64,000 nucleotides of DNA from Vibrio ordalii ATCC 33509 (GCA_000257205.1 AEZC01000085.1:1-64000), one strand, 5' to 3'. Numbered from the stretch's first letter, positions 8,024 through 18,758 are shown. Made by a program: numbers and translations. The notes: generated by a model not told the origin, from the letters alone.

Positions 8024-8893
8024 TTAGCCAATTTTACCTGTTTCAATCAATTGCTGCAGGATCGGTCTGACGATCAATTCCATCGCAAAACTCATCTTGC
8101 CACCCGGCACCACAATGGTGTTGTGGCGCGACATAAAAGAGCCATCAATCATGGCGAGCAGATAGGGGAAATCAACATTCTTTATGCCGCGCAGACGGAT
8201 CACGACGAAGCTTTCATCCAAACTAGGGATTCCCTTGGCGTTAAGTGGGTTTGAAGTATCAACCGTTGGCACCCGTTGAAAGTTGATGTGAGTTCGCGAG
8301 AATTGAGGGGTGATGTAATTGAGGTAATCGTCCATTGAACGAACGATAGAATCCATCACTGCTTCACGTGAATGGCCTCTATCACGTGTATCACGCACGT
8401 ATTTTTGTATCCACTCAAGGTTAACGATTGGCACCATACCTATCAAAAAATCGACATGCTGCGCGACGTTTACATCGCCATCGACTACACCGCCATGCAG
8501 ACCTTCGTAAAACATCACATCCGAGTTTTCTGGTAAATCTTGCCAAGGTGTAAAGGTGCCGGGCATTTGATTGTAGGGCACAGCTTCGTCAAAAGAGTGC
8601 AGATAACGACGAACTTGGCCTGTGCCTAATTTCCCATATTGGCGGAAAAATTCTTCCAATGCAGGAAAATCATTGGCTTGTGGACCAAAGTAGCTGATGT
8701 GCTTCCCTTGTTCGCGCGCTTTACGAATTTCCACATCCATTTCTGGGCGGGTAAAGCGGTGGAAGCTATCCCCTTCAACCCATGCTGGTTTTATGTTCAT
8801 CATATTGAACATTTTGCGAAAGGCTTCAGAGGTCGTAGTTGTACCGGCACCGGACGAGCCGGTGACAGCGATAATTGGATGTTTTGCTGACAT
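8024..8893 (-). CDS. prkB: PrkB, phosphoribulokinase/uridine kinase-family ATPase
   Basis: 289 residues. P-loop kinase family with the Walker A GSSGAGTTT at about residues 12-20. Despite the name, gammaproteobacteria that carry it lack a Calvin cycle, and the cellular substrate is not established. The gene is next to crp as in E. coli, transcribed in the same direction and ending 241 bases before the crp start. A conserved core VDGDVNVAQHVDFLIG and a dense run of charged residues EVEIRKAREQGKH are typical of the family. Confidence 0.88.
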   Translation of the reverse strand: MSAKHPIIAVTGSSGAGTTTTSEAFRKMFNMMNIKPAWVEGDSFHRFTRPEMDVEIRKAREQGKHISYFGPQANDFPALEEFFRQYGKLGTGQVRRYLHSFDEAVPYNQMPGTFTPWQDLPENSDVMFYEGLHGGVVDGDVNVAQHVDFLIGMVPIVNLEWIQKYVRDTRDRGHSREAVMDSIVRSMDDYLNYITPQFSRTHINFQRVPTVDTSNPLNAKGIPSLDESFVVIRLRGIKNVDFPYLLAMIDGSFMSRHNTIVVPGGKMSFAMELIVRPILQQLIETGKIG

Positions 8894-8975
8894 GACAAAC
8901 CCTGTCTGTATGTAACGTACTTGTTATCGATGGCTGCAATATAGCACGAAAAGAGTAGATTGTTTTGTGCGGAAA

Positions 8976-9182
8976 TTATTTACGCAATTGAATATCCACA
9001 CTTTCATGCAACTCAGAATAGACGATGATCGCTTCCCCTGTTGCGAGCTGTTTCTTTATTTGCTCGATTTTTTGCTGCAATGGTACTTCCTGCTCTCCGT
9101 AATCAGTACCTTCGCGTAATACAAACGTTTCAATCAAATTATCCAGTGTTTCAGGCGCAATGTGCTGCCAAGGAATAAGCAT
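8976..9182 (-). CDS. yheU: YheU family protein
   Basis: 68 residues, small soluble protein of the YheU (UPF0270) family; it starts [18 protein letters not shown] and continues [13 protein letters not shown], the family signature. Function unknown. The gene lies between yheT and prkB, the same order as in E. coli, and is probably cotranscribed with yheT, ending 82 bases before prkB begins. Confidence 0.88.
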   Translation of the reverse strand: MLIPWQHIAPETLDNLIETFVLREGTDYGEQEVPLQQKIEQIKKQLATGEAIIVYSELHESVDIQLRK

Positions 9183-9241
9183 GACGACCTCTTAAACTGT
9201 CATGGAGAAAAGGGTATCGATTTAAAGCGATATGTGATTAA

Positions 9242-10249
9242 TCATGCGTTGCACTGATGGTCAATAGGGTTGCCGTGACGCAGGTTTTCGTAATAAGTTG
9301 GAAGTGCTTCTTCGAGCCAAAATTTAGGCTTAAGCGCGCTACCGCTGAGAAAACCGACATGGCCACCTTGGGTAAATAAGCGGTAATGGATATTCTCTGG
9401 TAAAGAAAATTTGGGGATCACGGCATCCGTCATAAAGGGGTCATCTTGCGCTTGAATGATTTGTAGCGGCACGCGAATTTGTGTCAGCTTTGAAAGGCCT
9501 GAGCACTGCTGGTAGTAATCCTGCGCATCTTGAAAACCATGCAAAGGCGCGGTGATGAGATCGTCAAATTCGTAAAGTTTTTTGATGTGTTTAATTTGAT
9601 GGTGAGAAATACCTAACTCATTATGTAAAAGATGCTGTTTCTTTAGTGCATTTTTTTTCAATGATGTCAGTAAGTAAGCGCGATAAACCTTTGAAAATCC
9701 CTGTTCAATGCGTGTGGAACACGCTGCCAGATCGAGCGGAGCGGAGACAACGGTTGCCGCGCTAACGATCGGGTCGTGATTATATTGCGCTAAGTAATTA
9801 ACCAACATATTGCCGCCAAGAGAAATGCCCACCGCGACGATAGGTCTATTCGGGCATTGCTTGCGTATGTATTCGAGCACAAAGCGTGCATCTTCAACCT
9901 CACCAGAATGGTAAGCGCGTGCCAAATGGTTCGGTTTGCCGCTACAGCCGCGAAAATGCATCATGACCGATAACCATCCCTGTTGTGCGAAGGCGTACAT
10001 TAAGCCATTGGCATAAGGGCTATGAAAACTGCCTTCTAAGCCATGAAACAAGACGAATAGGGGTTTATTTTGTACTCGCTCTGAGCGCCAATCATCACTC
10101 CAAGCAAGGTCTAAAAAATCACCATCAGGTGTAAACAGCGTTTGCCACATCGGCTCAAAACGTGCGCGTTTGCGCAATAAACGAGGAAGCAGAGTCTGAA
10201 GGTGTGGATTTGTTAGTCCAGTAGCAGCGATAAATGGAGTCATAACCAT
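9242..10249 (-). CDS. yheT: Alpha/beta hydrolase, YheT family
   Basis: 335 residues from the first Met; a Met at the third codon is an equally possible start. Hydrolase family of unknown natural substrate (esterase/lipase-like). The oxyanion-region HGLEGS is near residue 69, the nucleophile elbow GISLGGNM near 143, an acid in QAQDDPFM and the catalytic His in GGHVGFL near 298. It overlaps nothing and lies 56 bases from the TIGR02444 gene upstream and 59 bases from yheU downstream, consistent with one minus-strand transcript. Confidence 0.88.
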   Translation of the reverse strand: MVMTPFIAATGLTNPHLQTLLPRLLRKRARFEPMWQTLFTPDGDFLDLAWSDDWRSERVQNKPLFVLFHGLEGSFHSPYANGLMYAFAQQGWLSVMMHFRGCSGKPNHLARAYHSGEVEDARFVLEYIRKQCPNRPIVAVGISLGGNMLVNYLAQYNHDPIVSAATVVSAPLDLAACSTRIEQGFSKVYRAYLLTSLKKNALKKQHLLHNELGISHHQIKHIKKLYEFDDLITAPLHGFQDAQDYYQQCSGLSKLTQIRVPLQIIQAQDDPFMTDAVIPKFSLPENIHYRLFTQGGHVGFLSGSALKPKFWLEEALPTYYENLRHGNPIDHQCNA

Positions 10250-10305
10250 AGCGTATTATTTTTATGAATTGCGACCAGTATACACTGAGAGAGCAATTGA
10301 TGTAG

Positions 10306-10785
10306 TTACGGTTTTTGAGAATGAGGCGCTGGGGTTTTAAAGGCGAGATGCAAATGCTCACAGCCAAGCTGGCGACAGTAACGCAGCGTTAATTGTTCAC
10401 CATGGTTATTCTGCAATGCCAATGCGTTGATACATTCCACAAGATCAGCTTGCTGCTGCTTTTCAAGTTGCAGCTCAAATTGCAGCGCCTCGCGGTACAG
10501 CGTATCTGGCACCATGCTTTTCAAACGTCGTCTTAACTCTCGGTAACTGTGCAACAGCGCTTCTGAACGACCGATGCATTGAGTGACATTTTGCCAGTCA
10601 GCATCGGCAACCGTCACTTGTTGCTCATCAAGCCATTTGAGTAGCAGCAATAAGTTGACGTTGCCGTGGAAGTTATTTTGTAAACTTAAGCACGCCTCTT
10701 TCACTTCTCGCACGCTGTAGTATTGCAAACTGAATTGCCATAAGCGTTCTAAGGTCAGTGATAATCGTACGTGCTCTTGGCTCAT
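10306..10785 (-). CDS. TIGR02444 family protein
   Basis: 159 residues, rich in Gln and Leu, predicted soluble and mostly helical. The beginning (LWQFSLQYYSVREVKEACLSLQN) and the NVNLLLLLKWL segment are characteristic of the TIGR02444 family of uncharacterised gammaproteobacterial proteins. It starts one base after the stop codon of yheS, so the two are almost certainly translated from one mRNA. No catalytic residues are recognisable. Confidence 0.82.
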   Translation of the reverse strand: MSQEHVRLSLTLERLWQFSLQYYSVREVKEACLSLQNNFHGNVNLLLLLKWLDEQQVTVADADWQNVTQCIGRSEALLHSYRELRRRLKSMVPDTLYREALQFELQLEKQQQADLVECINALALQNNHGEQLTLRYCRQLGCEHLHLAFKTPAPHSQKP

Positions 10786-10786
10786 C

Positions 10787-12706
10787 TTAGCGACTGAATT
10801 CCTGCTCTAGTTGTTCGAGTGTCTCTTGTTCCGACATCCATTCCATTTCGATTGCTTCAAGTGCCGATTTGCTGCGAGCTTGAAGCGCAATCACTTCGGT
10901 AAGTTTAGCTTTGTTTTCGGCTTCATACAGCGAAGTATCAGACAATTGCACTTCAGTTTGCGCCAGTGCCGCGTTCAATGTGTCCATTTTCGCTTCGAGT
11001 TGTGTCAGTTTTTTGCGAATTGGTGCGGTTTGGATGCGAAATTCCGCTTCTCGGCGCTTTTGATCTTTTTTGGCAGCGGCACTGTTGCTGCTGTCTTTGG
11101 CAGGTTGCTGAGATTGAACTTCTCTACGTTCCGCTTTCTGTTGTTCTGTCAGCCACTTGTAGTAGTCGGTTAAATCCCCATCGAAAGGCGCGACTTGACG
11201 ATCGTGCACCAAGTACAAGTCATCGGTGGTTGCGCGCAGTAGATAACGATCATGGCTGACGATGACCATCGCGCCTTCAAAGGTTTGCAGGGCAAACGTT
11301 AGGGCTTGACGCATATCCAAGTCTAAGTGGTTGGTGGGTTCATCAAGCAGCAGCAAGTTCGGTTTTTGCCACACAATTAGCGCAAGCACTAAGCGAGCCT
11401 TTTCACCCCCGGAAAACGGAGCTATTTTTTCTAGCGCTTTGTCGCCTTGGAAACCAAAACTACCCAGATAATTACGCAGCTCAAGTTCGTTTTTATCCGG
11501 GGCAATTTGCATCATGTGCTGCAGAGGGGTCTCTTCTGGATGCAGTGTTTCTAACTGATGCTGGGCAAAGTAACCAATCTTTACACCTTGCGAATAAGTG
11601 AGATCGCCGCCTTGCGGTTTTAACTCACCGGAGAGTAATTTAATTAATGTTGATTTACCCGCACCGTTACGCCCGAGTAATCCAATACGGCTTCCCGGTA
11701 CAAGGTTGAGGCGAATTTTTTCTAAAATTAAACGTTCACCATACCCGGCGTAGACTTCGTCCATCATCATGATTGGGTTAGGCAGTGCCGAAGGCTCTCG
11801 AAATTCGAAATTAAATGGGTTATCAAATTGAGCTGGCAGCACTTTTTCCATTCGTTCCAGCGCTTTTATACGGCTTTGTGCTTGGCGAGCTTTGGAGGCC
11901 TTGTAGCGGAAACGGTCGATGTAGCTTTGCATGTGCACCATCTGTTTTTGCTGCTTCTGGTACATGGCTTGTTGCAAGATCAGTTTTTGCGCCCGTTGAT
12001 TTTCAAACGATGAGTAGTTTCCGGTGTATTCGTTCATGGCTTGATTTTCGATATGGATGATGCGTCCGACGATCGGATCAAGAAAATCGCGGTCATGGGA
12101 AATCAAGATCAAGGTGCCGGGATAGTTTTGTAACCAACGTTCAAGCCACATGACGGCGTCCAAATCCAAGTGGTTGGTCGGTTCATCAAGCAGCAGTAAA
12201 TCCGAGCGGCACAACAGCGCTTGCGCTAAGTTTAAGCGCATCCGCCAACCACCTGAAAATTGCGTTAAGCTCCATCCCATCTGTTCTTGGCTAAACCCCA
12301 AACCATCAAGCAGTTCAGAAGCCCGGGCGCGAATACTGTATCCACCGATGGTTTCAATTTTTCCATGCAGCTCTGCAACTAAGGTTCCTTGGTCAGCCTC
12401 TTCAGCAACGCTGAGGCGCCGTTCTAATTCACGATATTCACGATCGCCATCGATGACATACTCAATCGCATTGCGATCAAGAGCTGGAGTTTCTTGGGCA
12501 ACCCAAGCCAGTTCCCAATGAGCTGGTTTACTGAAGGAGCCGGCGTCAATAGATAGCTCATCTTTGAGTAGGGCAAAGAGCGTTGATTTGCCACAGCCAT
12601 TTTTGCCTACTAGGCCAACTTTATCGCCCGGCTGGATAGTTGCAGAGGCCTTTTCAAGGAGCGGTTTACCGCCGCGCAGTAATTGAATATCAGAGAAGGT
12701 AATCAT
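10787..12706 (-). CDS. yheS: ABC-F ATPase YheS
   Basis: 639 residues with two ABC ATPase domains and no membrane segment, the ABC-F plan; members act on the ribosome rather than as transporters. First domain: Walker A GKNGCGKST near residue 34, signature FSGGWRMRLNLA, Walker B LLLLDEPTNHLD. A basic linker with KQQKQMVHMQSYIDRF separates it from the second domain with GRNGAGKST, FSGGEKARL and another DEPTNHLD. The C-terminal 110 residues form a charged coiled-coil. It is divergent from kefG, as in E. coli. Confidence 0.93.
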   Translation of the reverse strand: MITFSDIQLLRGGKPLLEKASATIQPGDKVGLVGKNGCGKSTLFALLKDELSIDAGSFSKPAHWELAWVAQETPALDRNAIEYVIDGDREYRELERRLSVAEEADQGTLVAELHGKIETIGGYSIRARASELLDGLGFSQEQMGWSLTQFSGGWRMRLNLAQALLCRSDLLLLDEPTNHLDLDAVMWLERWLQNYPGTLILISHDRDFLDPIVGRIIHIENQAMNEYTGNYSSFENQRAQKLILQQAMYQKQQKQMVHMQSYIDRFRYKASKARQAQSRIKALERMEKVLPAQFDNPFNFEFREPSALPNPIMMMDEVYAGYGERLILEKIRLNLVPGSRIGLLGRNGAGKSTLIKLLSGELKPQGGDLTYSQGVKIGYFAQHQLETLHPEETPLQHMMQIAPDKNELELRNYLGSFGFQGDKALEKIAPFSGGEKARLVLALIVWQKPNLLLLDEPTNHLDLDMRQALTFALQTFEGAMVIVSHDRYLLRATTDDLYLVHDRQVAPFDGDLTDYYKWLTEQQKAERREVQSQQPAKDSSNSAAAKKDQKRREAEFRIQTAPIRKKLTQLEAKMDTLNAALAQTEVQLSDTSLYEAENKAKLTEVIALQARSKSALEAIEMEWMSEQETLEQLEQEFSR

Positions 12707-12838
12707 AAAAATCTATTTTTCATATCGAGACGTTATCGCGTGGAATAGTAGGGGCAATAAGGATAAATGTCGATCATTATGCAAATTGCGTTATTATGCC
12801 TAATAACATATTGATAACTATTGGGAGCGCAGACAAAA

Positions 12839-13426
12839 ATGTCCACCACCGTCATGCCTGACCAAATTACACCTAAAATATTGGTGATTTATGCGCATCC
12901 TGAGCCATTAAACTCCATCGCCAATCAAACTATGCTGCACAATATTGCGTCACTTTCCCACGTCACTGTGCATGATTTGTATGCAACCTATCCCGATTTT
13001 TTTATCGATGTGCACGCAGAGCAGCAAAAACTACTTGAGCATGATGTGATTGTGTTTCAACACCCTCTTTATCTGTATTCCTGCCCAGCGCTACTCAAAG
13101 AGTGGTTTGATCGCGTGCTTGCCAAAGGGTTTGCCTTCGGCGGACAGACGGCGTTGCATGGTAAATACTGGCGTAGCGTCATCACCACGGGCGGAAAAAA
13201 AGAAGCGTTTGATGAGCGGGGCTACAACAAATACCCACTGGATCAAATTCTCCAACCATTTGAATTAACTGCGGCTCTGTGTTGTATGAATTGGATGGAA
13301 CCGTTAGTGCTCTACTGGTCACGTAATGTGACTGATATGGAGCGCTATCAACACGCTGAACGTTATCGGCACTGGTTGCAACACCCACTGGCCACACAAG
13401 GAGAGCTTGATGGCGTTAAGCGGTGA
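12839..13426 (+). CDS. kefG: KefG-type ancillary NAD(P)H oxidoreductase
   Basis: 195 residues, flavodoxin-like fold of the quinone reductase family; KefG is the cytoplasmic partner needed for full activity of the KefB potassium efflux system. The flavin-binding start LVIYAHPEPLNSIAN and HDLYATYPDFFID are typical. GGGAG precedes ATG 12839 by about nine bases. The end of the gene overlaps the start of kefB by 17 bases, as expected for a coupled pair. Confidence 0.9.
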   Translation: MSTTVMPDQITPKILVIYAHPEPLNSIANQTMLHNIASLSHVTVHDLYATYPDFFIDVHAEQQKLLEHDVIVFQHPLYLYSCPALLKEWFDRVLAKGFAFGGQTALHGKYWRSVITTGGKKEAFDERGYNKYPLDQILQPFELTAALCCMNWMEPLVLYWSRNVTDMERYQHAERYRHWLQHPLATQGELDGVKR

Positions 13427-15209
13427 TTTTTTACAAAGCAGCGTGGTGTTTTTAACCGCAGCTGTGGTGGCCGTACCGATTGCTCAGCGTGCAGGGCTGG
13501 GTTCGGTGCTCGGCTATTTGTTAGCGGGTGTAGCCATAGGCCCTTGGGGGCTCGGTTTAATCAGTGATGTGAAAGCCATATTACACTTTGCTGAATTTGG
13601 CGTAGTGCTGCTGTTGTTTCTGATTGGGCTGGAATTAAACCCCAAAAAATTGTGGCAGATGCGCGGGCCGATCCTTGGTTTGGGTGGCGCGCAGGTGGTG
13701 GTCAGTACCTTAGTCATCGCCAGTATTGCTTATCTATTAGGCGTTAACTGGCAGAGTAGTTTAGTGATTGGTATGGGCCTTGCGCTCTCTTCGACAGCAA
13801 TCGCATTACGCGTAATTGAAGAACAAGGGCTAACACGCAGTGAAGCTGGCCAGTCTGGTTTTGCGGTACTGCTTTTTCAAGATATCGCTGTCATCCCAAT
13901 GTTGGCCTTTTTGCCTTTGCTGGCAGGCAACGCGGGTGGAAGCTGGTTAGATATGATTTGGATGTTGGGTGGTATTACCGCTTTGCTGGTGGCGGGGCAT
14001 TTCCTCTTGAGCCCACTGTTTCGTTATATTGTGACCAGTGGCGTGCGAGAGCTTTTTACCGTTGCTGCCTTACTGTTGGTAATTGGTATTGCACTGCTGA
14101 TGCAGCAGCTTGGCTTGTCAATGGCGCTCGGTACTTTCCTGGCTGGTGTGCTGCTGGCTGAAAGTGAATTTCGCCATGAACTAGAAATCGCGATTGAACC
14201 GTTTAAAGGGTTATTGCTCGGGCTATTTTTTATTGCCGTTGGAATGGCGGTTAATTTGGGCTTATTGGCGCAAGCGCCGCTGCAAGTGTTGGCGGCTGTA
14301 TTCGGTCTAGTGGTGCTCAAAGGAGGAATCCTTTATCTCCTCGCGCGTTTGTCGGGTACGCGTTCTAAAGCGCGCAGCAAAATGGCGGCGATCCTCAGCC
14401 AAGGCGGCGAGTTCGCGTTCGTGATTTTCACTGCGGCAAGCGCGCAGGGCGTGCTATTACCGGATCAAGTGGCCTTTTTGCTCGTTGTGGTCAGTCTGTC
14501 GATGGTCACCACACCTTTATTACTAACGATTCAGAACAAATGGTTTGCGCGAAAATTGAACCTCAGCAGTGATGATGAGATGCATTCCGATGTCGTCAAT
14601 AAACAGCCGCAAATCATCATTGCGGGTTTTGGCCGTTTTGGGCAAATTGTAGGGCGTTTGATGTACGCCAATAAGATTAAAATTACCGTATTAGAAAGCG
14701 ATGCCAGTCAAATTAAATTATTGAGAGAGTACGGTTATAACGTTTTTTATGGTGATGCGACTCAACTTGAACTATTGCGCGCCGCGGGTGCAGAAGAAGC
14801 TGAAGCGATCGTCATCTGTACCGATGCGCCCGATGAAGTGATGAAAATTGTCGAGCTTTGTCAGCACCATTTCCCGCAGTTAAAGATCTTAGCTCGCGCT
14901 CGTAGCCGGGTAGAGGCGTATCAGTTACTCAGTCATGGGGTCGATAAATACTCGCGGGAAACTTTCTTAGGCGCTTTGGACCTCGGCCGACAAGTACTGG
15001 TCGAATTGGGCATGCACCCTTACCAAGCCAAGCGCGCCGAAGCACATTTTAGAAAACTCGATAATGCGATGCTCAAAGAGCTGCTACCGCAACATAACCA
15101 AGACAAACAACTCGCACTGCGCGCCAAAGAGGCACGTAAAGAGCTAGAAGAAATATTTGGGCGTGAAATGGATAATGATCGCCAATCTCGTCATTATTGG
15201 GAAAAATAA
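13410..15209 (+). CDS. kefB: Glutathione-regulated potassium-efflux antiporter KefB
   Basis: 599 residues. Inner-membrane CPA2 K+/H+ antiporter that acidifies the cytoplasm during electrophile stress when glutathione adducts bind. Residues 1-380 are strongly hydrophobic with about 12 membrane spans and the family segments FLIGLELNP and ALSSTAIALRV; the KTN/TrkA-N domain follows with a Rossmann glycine motif IAGFGRFGQ near 407. AAGGAG lies six bases before ATG 13410, which is why this start is preferred over TTG 13407. KefB versus KefC is decided by neighbour kefG. Confidence 0.9.
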   Translation: MALSGDFLQSSVVFLTAAVVAVPIAQRAGLGSVLGYLLAGVAIGPWGLGLISDVKAILHFAEFGVVLLLFLIGLELNPKKLWQMRGPILGLGGAQVVVSTLVIASIAYLLGVNWQSSLVIGMGLALSSTAIALRVIEEQGLTRSEAGQSGFAVLLFQDIAVIPMLAFLPLLAGNAGGSWLDMIWMLGGITALLVAGHFLLSPLFRYIVTSGVRELFTVAALLLVIGIALLMQQLGLSMALGTFLAGVLLAESEFRHELEIAIEPFKGLLLGLFFIAVGMAVNLGLLAQAPLQVLAAVFGLVVLKGGILYLLARLSGTRSKARSKMAAILSQGGEFAFVIFTAASAQGVLLPDQVAFLLVVVSLSMVTTPLLLTIQNKWFARKLNLSSDDEMHSDVVNKQPQIIIAGFGRFGQIVGRLMYANKIKITVLESDASQIKLLREYGYNVFYGDATQLELLRAAGAEEAEAIVICTDAPDEVMKIVELCQHHFPQLKILARARSRVEAYQLLSHGVDKYSRETFLGALDLGRQVLVELGMHPYQAKRAEAHFRKLDNAMLKELLPQHNQDKQLALRAKEARKELEEIFGREMDNDRQSRHYWEK

Positions 15210-15240
15210 CGCTAATCAATATTCAGTTGTAGGATGTAAC

Positions 15241-15441
15241 GTGAAACAGAAAAAACGCTTTATTGCCGGTGCAAAGTGCCCAAGTTGTCAGTCACAAGAC
15301 ACTCTGCGCTGGTGGGTTGAAAACAACATAGAGCTCGTTGAATGTGTCGAGTGCGACTACCATGAGCAGCGAAAGCCCAAATCTGTAGAAAAAAGTGAAC
15401 ATGCTCGGCAAGAGATGATCGGGATTTTTAAACCAGAATAA
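15241..15441 (+). CDS. yheV: YheV family zinc-ribbon protein
   Basis: 66 residues from a GTG start at 15241 with AGGATG just upstream. KKRFIAGAKCPSCQ and VECVECDYHE give two CxxC knuckles, so a zinc ribbon is predicted; the ending MIGIFKPE matches E. coli YheV (IGIFHPD). Function unknown. It follows kefB by 31 bases, the order seen in E. coli. A longer frame starting inside kefB at 15157 is less likely because the conserved domain begins at the GTG. Confidence 0.85.
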   Translation: MKQKKRFIAGAKCPSCQSQDTLRWWVENNIELVECVECDYHEQRKPKSVEKSEHARQEMIGIFKPE

Positions 15442-15469
15442 TTGAGTTTCTGGAATAGATCTTCATAAT
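15442..15469 (+). promoter_or_regulatory. Probable promoter of slyD
   Basis: TTGAGT (15442-15447) and CATAAT (15464-15469) are spaced by 16 bases, starting at the yheV stop codon and about 70 bases ahead of slyD. The match to sigma-70 is moderate. Confidence 0.45.
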
Positions 15470-15538
15470 ACGCCTCATACTGATCGATTTCTTAGGTTTG
15501 AAGATGACAACCTAGGAACAAACCTCCTTGGAGTTGTT

Positions 15539-16123
15539 ATGAAAATTGAAAAGAACGTGGTTGTAAGCCTAGCCTACCAATTAGTATTGGAAGATGGTGC
15601 AGTCGTAGACCAATCAACAGTTGATGCACCACTAGATTACCTTCACGGTCACAACAATCTAATCACTGGCCTTGAAAATGAGTTAGAAGGAAAAGTTGTG
15701 GGCGATAAGTTCACAGCAACTATCGCTCCTGAAGATGCGTACGGTGAATACAACGATGAGCTTGTACAACGTGTACCTGCTGAAGTTTTCCAAGGCGTTG
15801 ATGAAATTGAAGTGGGTATGCGTTTTCTAGCGGATACTGACCAAGGCCAAATTCCAGTTGAAATCACGGAAGTGGATGGTGACGAAGTGGTGGTTGATGG
15901 CAACCACATGCTGGCTGGCCAAACATTAACGTTTGATGTAGAAGTCGTTGCGATTCGCGCTGCAACTGCAGAAGAGATCCAACATGGTCACATTCACCAA
16001 GCTGGTGGCTGTGGGCATGGCCACGACCACGACCATGAAGGTGGTTGCTGTGGTGGTGAAGGCCATGACCATGGTGAGAAAAAAGAAGGTTGTTGCGGTG
16101 GCGGCAGCTGCGGTTCACATTAA
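15539..16123 (+). CDS. slyD: FKBP-type peptidyl-prolyl isomerase and metallochaperone SlyD
   Basis: 194 residues. Cytoplasmic prolyl isomerase and chaperone that also hands nickel to hydrogenase systems in E. coli. The split FKBP domain (MKIEKNVVVSLAYQL, DAPLDYLHGH) encloses the insert-in-flap chaperone domain (about 70-130). From about residue 148 the tail is rich in His, Cys and Gly (HGHDHDHEGG, CCGGEGHDHG, GCCGGGSCGSH), the metal-binding tail. TTGGAG precedes the ATG. A strong terminator follows, so slyD is monocistronic. Confidence 0.95.
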   Translation: MKIEKNVVVSLAYQLVLEDGAVVDQSTVDAPLDYLHGHNNLITGLENELEGKVVGDKFTATIAPEDAYGEYNDELVQRVPAEVFQGVDEIEVGMRFLADTDQGQIPVEITEVDGDEVVVDGNHMLAGQTLTFDVEVVAIRAATAEEIQHGHIHQAGGCGHGHDHDHEGGCCGGEGHDHGEKKEGCCGGGSCGSH

Positions 16124-16182
16124 TCATTTTTTGGTTGGTTGTGCCAAGTAGGCAGCAATAACCGATTGATACAATGAAATGG

Positions 16183-16216
16183 AAAGCGTTAATCGTCATG
16201 CGATTAGCGCTTTTTT
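16183..16216 (+). terminator. Terminator of slyD
   Basis: AAGCG-TTAATCG pairs with CGATTAG-CGCTT around TCATG and runs into TTTTTT, 60 bases after the slyD stop codon. Confidence 0.8.
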
Positions 16217-16238
16217 GTTGCTTGTTAATTATTACAGT

Positions 16239-16280
16239 ACTCACTTGCCGCCTACCTGCAACTTCAAGTTATTTGGGTAT
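16239..16280. repeat. Truncated ERIC element
   Basis: The segment ACTCACTTGCCGCCTACCTG continuing to TTTGGGTAT is nearly identical to the last 45 bases of the complete ERIC at 59971-60098. The left two-thirds of the element are missing. It lies between the slyD terminator and the broken isoaspartyl peptidase gene. Confidence 0.8.
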
Positions 16281-16338
16281 CGTTAATGTGTAGAACAGAA
16301 GTGTATTGCCTCTCAATTTATTAAGTTAAGGAATTCTC

Positions 16339-17280
16339 ATGTCACAACCTTTTGCTATCGCCATTCATGGCGGCGCCGGAACCATCATTCGTCAACAAAT
16401 GAGCGAATCATTAAAGCGCGATATTTTGAACACACTAGAAAGCGCTGTCCGAGCGGGGTATCAAGTACTGACGCAAGATGGTGATGCACTGGATGCGGTG
16501 GTCTAGGCTGTGAAAATACTTGAAGACTCTCCGTTGTTTAACGCAGGAAAAGGTTCGGTGTTAACGCATCAAGAGATGGTGGAGATGGATGCTTCTGTCA
16601 TGCATGGCAAAATGATGGATGCAGGCGCGGTCGCTGGGGTTCGGCACATTAAAAACCCAGTGCAGCTCGCGCGTGATGTAATGAAGCACAGTGATCATGT
16701 GTTGTTGATTGGTGAGGGCGCAGAAGCGTTTGCTTTTACTCAAGGGCATCAATATACAGAACAAGATTACTTTTTTACTGAGCGTCGTTATGAACAGTTG
16801 CTAGCGATGAAAAGCCGCAATCAATTTGCTTTGTCGGAATCAAAATTCCCAGATGACAAGAAATTTGGCACTGTTGGCGCAGTTGCATTGGATAAACAAG
16901 GCAACCTTGCCTCTGCTACTAGTACCGGTGGCATCACGAATAAAAAATTTGGTCGCGTCGGTGACTCTCCCATCATTGGTGCAGGAACGGTGGCTGAAAA
17001 TGGTAATGTGGCGGTATCGACAACGGGCATGGGGGAATATTTCATTCGTAAAATGGTTGCCAGTGACGTGGCGGCACGTATGCGTTATTTAAAAGAAGAT
17101 GTCCACACCGCATGTGAAACCATTATTCAGGGAGAGCTTAAAACGCTCGGTGGTGAGGGTGGATTGATCGCCATTGATGCGCAAGGCGACATTCATTTTG
17201 CGATGAACAGCTCCGGTATGTACCGTGCTTGTATTGATCGTCAAGGTATGCTGAGTATAAAAATATATTCGGATGAGTAA
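16339..17280 (+). pseudogene. iaaA: Isoaspartyl peptidase/L-asparaginase, interrupted by in-frame TAG
   Basis: The frame from ATG 16339 encodes a 313-codon plant-type asparaginase homolog (Ntn hydrolase that cleaves isoaspartyl dipeptides and self-processes before a Thr). It has an AAGGAA ribosome site and a proper N terminus (FAIAIHGGAGTI). Codon 56 (16504-16506) is TAG, in a place where homologs read on without a break (DAVV-x-AVKILEDSPLFN); one C-to-T change from CAG would explain it. The rest is intact: FNAGKGSV, the nucleophile Thr178 in FGTVGAVAL and ATSTGG. Reinitiation at GTG 16510 would give 256 residues lacking the first strand and HGGAG. Activity is therefore unlikely unless the amber is suppressed. 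Confidence 0.85.
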
Positions 17281-17349
17281 CTTACGTGCCTAATAACTGA
17301 ATCATTTATTAAGTCATATTTTTATGACATTTTCGTGTTTAAAAAAGGA

Positions 17350-17378
17350 CTGCAAGGAAAATGATTCGGTGCTAGAAT
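17350..17378 (+). promoter_or_regulatory. Probable promoter of purA
   Basis: CTGCAA (17350-17355) and TAGAAT (17373-17378) are 17 bases apart and 31 bases before the purA start codon. Spacing is ideal and the -10 is good. Confidence 0.5.
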
Positions 17379-17388
17379 CCTTTTTTAA

Positions 17389-18708
<1,320 letters not shown>

Positions 18709-18730
18709 TGGTTGATTGATAAACGTTTTT

Positions 18731-18758
18731 AAAACCGGCTTTTAGAGCCGGTTTTTTT
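18731..18758 (+). terminator. Terminator of purA
   Basis: AAAACCGGCT and AGCCGGTTTT pair around five bases and the stem runs into a T tract, 22 bases after the purA stop codon. Confidence 0.9.

Noticed and set aside
10811..11173. Frame on the plus strand opposite yheS
   Set aside because: Shadow of the Gln/Glu-rich C-terminal coding region of yheS.
15864..16244. Minus-strand frame rich in histidine
   Set aside because: It is the complement of the His/Cys/Gly-rich slyD tail and its terminator.
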